Source: Pseudomonadota bacterium
Lineage (GTDB): Bacteria; Pseudomonadota; Gammaproteobacteria; Burkholderiales; Burkholderiaceae
Length of the DNA stretch: 16,075 bases
NCBI GenBank assembly: GCA_023441105.1
Contig: JAEZQX010000263.1
Location: forward strand, 1-16,075
Direction of reading: 5' to 3'
The notes beneath the pieces were generated by a model. That model had not been told where the DNA came from. It ran no database searches and worked only from the letters and a program-made list of their open reading frames with translations. This document shows, piece by piece, positions 14,683 through 16,075 of this stretch (within the stretch, counting starts at the first letter, position 1; each line of letters opens with the position of its first letter). The position numbers and the translations under genes are program-made.

Positions 14683-15008
14683 TGGCGCGCGCCATCATCC
14701 ACATGCCGGAATCGGCGCGGCGCGGCGACGTGATCGAGATCCGCGCGCTGATCGGGCATCCGATGGAAACCGGTTATCGCCCAGGCGCCGACGGCCGGGT
14801 CCTGCCGCGCAACATCATCCGCCGGTTCCACTGCAGCTACAACGGCGAGCTCGTCTTCTCGGCGGAGCTGCATCCGGCGATCGCAGCCAATCCCTACATC
14901 GCCTTCCACGTCATCGCCAGCGAAAGCGGCAGCCTGCAGTTCACCTGGGAAGGCGACGAAGGATTTGCCCAGACCGAGGAAAAGTCGCTGGCGGTGAGGG
15001 ATGCATGA
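14682..15008 (+). CDS. soxZ: Sulfur carrier partner SoxZ
   Basis: This is the partner of SoxY in the heterodimeric carrier, co-exported with it since it has no signal peptide. The 108-residue protein matches the family along its length: ARRGDVIEIRALIGHPMETGYR (residues about 12-33), LPRNIIRRFHCSYNG, VFSAELHPAIAANPYIAF, and FTWEGDEG near the end. It starts at ATG 14682, sharing a base with the soxY stop. Its stop overlaps the soxA start (ATGA at 15005-15008). Length and motifs are normal. Confidence 0.95.
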   Translation: MARAIIHMPESARRGDVIEIRALIGHPMETGYRPGADGRVLPRNIIRRFHCSYNGELVFSAELHPAIAANPYIAFHVIASESGSLQFTWEGDEGFAQTEEKSLAVRDA

Positions 15009-15883
15009 TGAGGTGGGCGACGCGGGCAGCGCCGTGGCTCGCGGCTGACGGGATTGCCGCGGTACTGGCCGTTGCCCTGGTGATGCCGGCCGCAGCACGC
15101 GCAGCGGGCACCGGCCAGGCTCCGCCCGGACCGGCCCCCACCGGCCACGCCCTGCCGGTCCCGTCCAACAATGAAGGACCACTGCCGCGCAAGTCGGGGG
15201 CGGACTTCATGGGCGAGTCGACCCGCGCGATCCAACGCGACGACACGCAGAACCCGGCGATGCTGTGGGTCGGCGACGGCGAAGCGCTGTGGCGCGCGAA
15301 ACCCTCGGCCGACGGCAAGGCCTGCGCCGACTGCCATGGCAGCGATGCACAGGACATGCGCGGCGTCGCCGCCGGGTATCCGAGATTCCAGCAGCAGGCC
15401 GGGCGCGTCGTGACGCTCGGCCAGCGCGTCAACCTGTGCCGCGAACGTCACCAGCAGGCCTCGCCGTTCAAGCCGGAAAGTGCCGAGCTGTTGGGCATCG
15501 AAAGCTACGTGGCGATGCAGTCGCGCGGCATGCCGATGGCGCCAGCGCAGGACGAAGGAACGCGCGACGCTGCTGCTGCCGGCCGCGCGCTCTTCCATCA
15601 GCGCCTGGGTCAGTTGAACCTGTCGTGCGCGCAGTGCCACGACAGCAACTGGGGCCGGAGGCTCGCCGGCGCGCCGATTCCGCAGGGACATGCCAATGCC
15701 TATCCGATCTATCGACTGGAATGGCAGTCGGTTGGTTCGCTGCAGCGGCGGCTGCGCAATTGCCTGAACGGCGTGCGTGCCGATGTGCCGCCGTTCGGCC
15801 ACCAGGACCTGGTGCGGCTCGAGGCCTATCTCGCGGTGCGCGCCGCCGGCATGCCGCTGGAATCACCGGGCGTTCGTCCCTAG
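15005..15883 (+). CDS. soxA: Diheme thiosulfate oxidation cytochrome SoxA
   Basis: This is the catalytic subunit of SoxAX, which forms the S-S bond between thiosulfate and the SoxY cysteine. The 292-residue protein has a signal peptide (about 1-34), heme 1 at Cys107-Ala-Asp-Cys110-His111 with the probable axial Cys145 (in VNLCRERHQ), and heme 2 at Cys208-Ala-Gln-Cys211-His212. The active-site cysteine is Cys253 in RLRNCLNGVRADVPPFG. All key residues for a diheme SoxA are present. ATG 15005 overlaps the soxZ stop; ATG 15008 directly follows and is equally possible. A soxB gene would be expected nearby but is not seen within the window. Confidence 0.94.
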   Translation: MMRWATRAAPWLAADGIAAVLAVALVMPAAARAAGTGQAPPGPAPTGHALPVPSNNEGPLPRKSGADFMGESTRAIQRDDTQNPAMLWVGDGEALWRAKPSADGKACADCHGSDAQDMRGVAAGYPRFQQQAGRVVTLGQRVNLCRERHQQASPFKPESAELLGIESYVAMQSRGMPMAPAQDEGTRDAAAAGRALFHQRLGQLNLSCAQCHDSNWGRRLAGAPIPQGHANAYPIYRLEWQSVGSLQRRLRNCLNGVRADVPPFGHQDLVRLEAYLAVRAAGMPLESPGVRP

Positions 15884-15924
15884 GCGCAACCGTCGCGGGC
15901 GCGGCCGGAACAGGAGGAGGTCGA

Positions 15925-16075
15925 ATGCAGTCGAAGCTCGAGTTTTTCGTCATCGCCGGCCCGTTGCTGGCAACGTCGTTGCACCTGTCGCTGCCGTTGG
16001 CGAGGGCCCATCACGAAGGCGGCCGGCACGACGCGGCGCCGACCGCCCAGGCCCGCCCCAGCGACGCGCCCACCG
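15925..16075 (+). CDS. Unrecognised exported protein, N-terminal part only
   Basis: The frame begins at ATG 15925 after a strong AGGAGG and runs off the right edge, so only 50 residues are visible. They contain a likely Sec signal peptide (FFVIAGPLLATSLHLSLPLARA, cleavage near residue 28) followed by a His/Ala/Pro-rich stretch, HHEGGRHDAAPTAQA. It lacks the twin-arginine start expected of SoxB. Its place 41 bases after soxA suggests it belongs to the same operon, perhaps an accessory periplasmic protein. I do not recognise the family. Confidence 0.7.
   Translation, partial: MQSKLEFFVIAGPLLATSLHLSLPLARAHHEGGRHDAAPTAQARPSDAPT

Overview
The window is GC-rich DNA from a proteobacterium, most likely a betaproteobacterium of the Burkholderiales type. 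That placement is inferred from the mix of a TRAP transporter, tryptophan/kynurenine catabolism with a GntR regulator, periplasmic Sox proteins, Tat-exported molybdenum hydroxylase genes and tightly overlapping genes; no rRNA or marker gene confirms it. It is coding-dense. No gene-free stretch exceeds about 215 bases, and I see no tRNA, rRNA, CRISPR array or insertion sequence.

Left part (1-5122): a TRAP transporter operon, dctP-dctQ-dctM, is read leftwards, with dctM cut by the window edge. It is divergent from a rightward operon of kynureninase (kynU), tryptophan 2,3-dioxygenase (kynA) and an FCD-type GntR regulator, each overlapping the next by 4 bases or less. The shared control region (1958-2211) holds a good sigma70-like promoter for kynU (2078-2106), an inverted repeat across its -35 box and a 16-base palindrome in front of dctP. 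The layout suggests a regulated unit for uptake and breakdown of a tryptophan-related aromatic compound. The arylformamidase gene (kynB) needed between the two enzymes is not in the window.

Middle part (5151-10670): a leftward Phd-like antitoxin/zeta-like kinase pair is divergent from two tandem Fe(II)/2-oxoglutarate dioxygenases of the phytanoyl-CoA dioxygenase (PhyH) family. The first of these has clear ectoine-hydroxylase-like motifs. A 14-base perfect palindrome lies upstream of the first dioxygenase. Next come a secreted diheme protein (class I cytochrome c joined to a cytochrome-P460-like domain) and an MFS transporter with an Ala-rich repeat linker between its two halves.

Right part (10886-16075): a single rightward run encodes a two-subunit, Tat-exported molybdenum hydroxylase of the isoquinoline 1-oxidoreductase type (iorA/iorB-like), followed directly by soxX, soxY, soxZ and soxA. 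A further secreted protein gene is cut by the right edge. The Sox proteins form the carrier (SoxYZ) and the heme enzyme (SoxAX) of periplasmic thiosulfate oxidation. The soxC/soxD sulfane dehydrogenase genes and soxB are not visible. SoxY ends in AACIEGEAS rather than the classical GGCGG arm.

The most noteworthy points are the fusion of a xanthine-oxidase-family operon to sox genes, the altered SoxY swinging arm, the TRAP/kynurenine divergon, the uncharacterised paired dioxygenases, and two tiny ORFs that each bridge a pair of genes by start/stop overlaps at both ends.
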